Below, one piece after another: positions 5,101 through 6,493 of a stretch of 6,493 nucleotides of DNA. The translations under genes and the position numbers were made by a program. Numbering within the stretch: the first letter of the stretch is position 1; each line of letters begins with the position of its first letter. The stretch lies in the NCBI GenBank assembly GCA_026991055.1, contig JALXCE010000150.1, forward strand, positions 1 to 6,493. The letters run 5' to 3'. Origin of the DNA: Caldifarciminota bacterium. Lineage in GTDB: Bacteria; Hydrothermota; Hydrothermia; B15-G9; WFZT01. A model generated the notes under the pieces. The model saw only the letters and a list, made by a program, of their open reading frames with translations. It did no database searches and was not told the origin of the DNA.

Positions 5101-6493
5101 ATGCTTGAACTGTTATTGGCCATAAGTATCATTGGAGGACCAGCCGGTCATGCTGACCGGAGATCCGCAGTTACTGCGGGAAACGTAAGGACAAAATTCT
5201 TCAACACGGGTGCAATATGTGGACCGGATAGAGTGAACCCATGGCCCCGGATGGAATGGCCTGCGAATTCCGGACATACTTATTTATACGAAGCTGGTCT
5301 TTTGATCGGAGCAAGGGTAAAGGCCTATGACCCGGTGCGGCATGATAGTGTATGGATTTGGATTGTGGATGACCCTATTCAGAACGGAGGTGACGAAGAT
5401 TTTGAACCCTACGGAGGATATGCAAATCCTCAGAGCGATACTTTTGCTATCTCAAACAATAACCTCACGTGGCCCTCAGTCTGGCCAGATTACTTAACTA
5501 TACTGGGGGATACTATATCGAATCTATCTGGGTCGTGGCCGGGAGAGTTCTGGGGTGGAAGAATGATGGTGGACACCATTCACGGCCAGGAAAGTTTCTG
5601 GGCAATGTGTGACTCTGCTAACACCGAATTCATGCCAGGTAACACCAGTGGCAATCCTTACTACGACCCTGGCAACAACATGAGGGGATTGGGATTAACT
5701 GTTTATGGAAGAAGTTATGTGGTCACTACGGATACTCTGATGAGAAATGCGATTATTTTTGATTACATAATAATCAACACCAGTGCCAGAGAATTAGACA
5801 GTCTGGTTGTTGGCTATTACATTGACACTAAAATAGGAGGACCGGGGCCAGATGCCTTTGATGATATGTACGAAGTGGATACTTCACTTCAAACATTTAG
5901 ATTCTACGACCAGGATGGACAGGGTATAGACGCCAATGGTAGGCCTTATCAAACAGGTCAGTTTGCCTTTGTTTTTCTCCAGACTCCCGGAAATGCTTCT
6001 GATGGAATAAACAATGATGGTGATTTATTAATAGACGAATCCCCAACAGACAGTATTGACAATGATTGTGACTGGAATCCATATACTGACGATGTAGGTG
6101 CCGATGGAATACCAAATACACACGATTTTGGGGAAATGGATTTATGGCCCACAGTGGGAGAGCCACACTTCGAATGGAGGGATCCGGATGAGATAGATGA
6201 GATGGGTTTAACCGCAGCGCACAATTTCGTTTATGGTGCTGGTGGAGCTTTTGCTGCAAACGATTCTGTAATGGGAGAATTTATGAGACCTGGAGTATAT
6301 GACGTCTCACCGGGTCCCGGAGATCTTATCACATTAGTTTCTTCTGGATTTTTTCGCTTACTACCGGGAGAGCGGACAAGATTCGTTGTAGCCTTTGTCT
6401 TCGATCCTCACAGGAACAATACAAACACGTTGTATGCGCGTGTTAGGAGGCTTTATAGGATTTATAGAAACTTTCTGGGTGCAGGCATACAAC
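5101..6493 (+). CDS. Large presumed exported protein of unknown function, 3' end outside the window
   Basis: The frame is open for 464 residues to the right edge with no stop. A short hydrophobic N-terminus (LLLAISIIGG) followed by a possible signal-peptidase site after GHA at 16-18 suggests export, although the n-region has no positive charge. The mature part begins with TAGNVRTKFFNTGAI, then EWP, then YLYEAGLLIGARV. I associate this layout with long secreted or surface proteins of uncultured FCB/WOR-3-like bacteria. Aromatic- and Trp-rich beta-type sequence follows (FDYIIINTS at about 220-228, LVVGYYIDTKIGG at about 236-248). An acidic stretch at 301-367 carries two similar units, DGINNDGD (301-308) and DSIDNDCD (317-324), then DDVGADGIP and EPHFEWRDPDEIDE, like calcium-binding loops. 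No enzyme motif is seen. The C-terminus, where a sorting domain might lie, is not visible. It is transcribed divergently from queF and is probably functionally unrelated. Confidence 0.88.
   Translation, partial: MLELLLAISIIGGPAGHADRRSAVTAGNVRTKFFNTGAICGPDRVNPWPRMEWPANSGHTYLYEAGLLIGARVKAYDPVRHDSVWIWIVDDPIQNGGDEDFEPYGGYANPQSDTFAISNNNLTWPSVWPDYLTILGDTISNLSGSWPGEFWGGRMMVDTIHGQESFWAMCDSANTEFMPGNTSGNPYYDPGNNMRGLGLTVYGRSYVVTTDTLMRNAIIFDYIIINTSARELDSLVVGYYIDTKIGGPGPDAFDDMYEVDTSLQTFRFYDQDGQGIDANGRPYQTGQFAFVFLQTPGNASDGINNDGDLLIDESPTDSIDNDCDWNPYTDDVGADGIPNTHDFGEMDLWPTVGEPHFEWRDPDEIDEMGLTAAHNFVYGAGGAFAANDSVMGEFMRPGVYDVSPGPGDLITLVSSGFFRLLPGERTRFVVAFVFDPHRNNTNTLYARVRRLYRIYRNFLGAGIQ

Larger units (their letters stand above)
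5022..5102. repeat. Three copies of TTCGGAAAAT around the plus-strand promoter
   Basis: The 10-nt sequence occurs inverted at 5022-5031 and direct at 5059-5068 and 5093-5102. The first two can form an 11-bp stem (5021-5031 with 5059-5069). The second copy lies between the -35 and -10 boxes, and the third lies between the Shine-Dalgarno and the start codon. Such placement suits an operator or an RNA-level control element, but no binding factor is identified. Confidence 0.6.

Noticed and set aside
5897..6259. Two long minus-strand frames (5897-6259 and 5958-6224) opposite the exported-protein gene
   Set aside because: Both are antisense to a continuous, well-supported coding frame. One is rich in His/Gln and one in Ser/Pro, as expected for shadows, and neither has a ribosome-binding site.

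Overview
The window looks like ordinary bacterial chromosome from an uncultured or little-studied lineage. It carries two gene groups on the minus strand and one large secreted-protein gene on the plus strand that runs off the right edge. The housekeeping genes are bacterial in type: NusA with S1 and KH domains, RimP, and a ProRS with an inserted editing domain. The plus-strand protein has a layout I associate with secreted proteins of uncultured FCB-like or WOR-3-like (Stahlbacteria-type) bacteria. That taxonomic guess comes from memory of protein style only and is low confidence.

Positions 1-3169 (minus strand) hold proS, rimP and nusA, transcribed in that order and tightly coupled: proS and rimP overlap by 14 bp, and rimP and nusA are 2 bp apart. 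nusA is cut by the left edge after 340 codons. The order resembles the widespread rimP-nusA cluster with proS just upstream, as in the longer proS-polC-rimP-nusA arrangement of Firmicutes. The group combines prolyl-tRNA charging, 30S maturation and transcription elongation/termination. A sigma70-like promoter sits so close to the proS ATG that the mRNA may be leaderless.

Positions 3170-3486 are non-coding and contain a perfect 11-bp palindrome and weaker hairpins. Positions 3487-4840 (minus strand) are a three-gene operon: queF (preQ0 reductase), a YhhQ-type queuosine-precursor transporter, and a 91-residue protein I do not recognise. The first two suggest uptake of a 7-deazaguanine precursor and reduction of preQ0 to preQ1 for tRNA queuosine. 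The third gene is a candidate accessory factor by context only.

Positions 4841-5100 are a divergent intergenic region. It has a good promoter and ribosome-binding site on each side, a perfect 19-bp palindrome with a 3-nt loop, and a 10-nt motif (TTCGGAAAAT) present three times around the plus-strand promoter. From 5101 to the right edge is a presumed exported protein of at least 464 residues with a tandem acidic, calcium-loop-like segment.

I did not find a clear novel defence, mobile or RNA system. The points most worth following up are the unknown gene in the queuosine operon, the triple motif at the divergent promoter, the altered KH2 loop of NusA, and the possibly leaderless proS.
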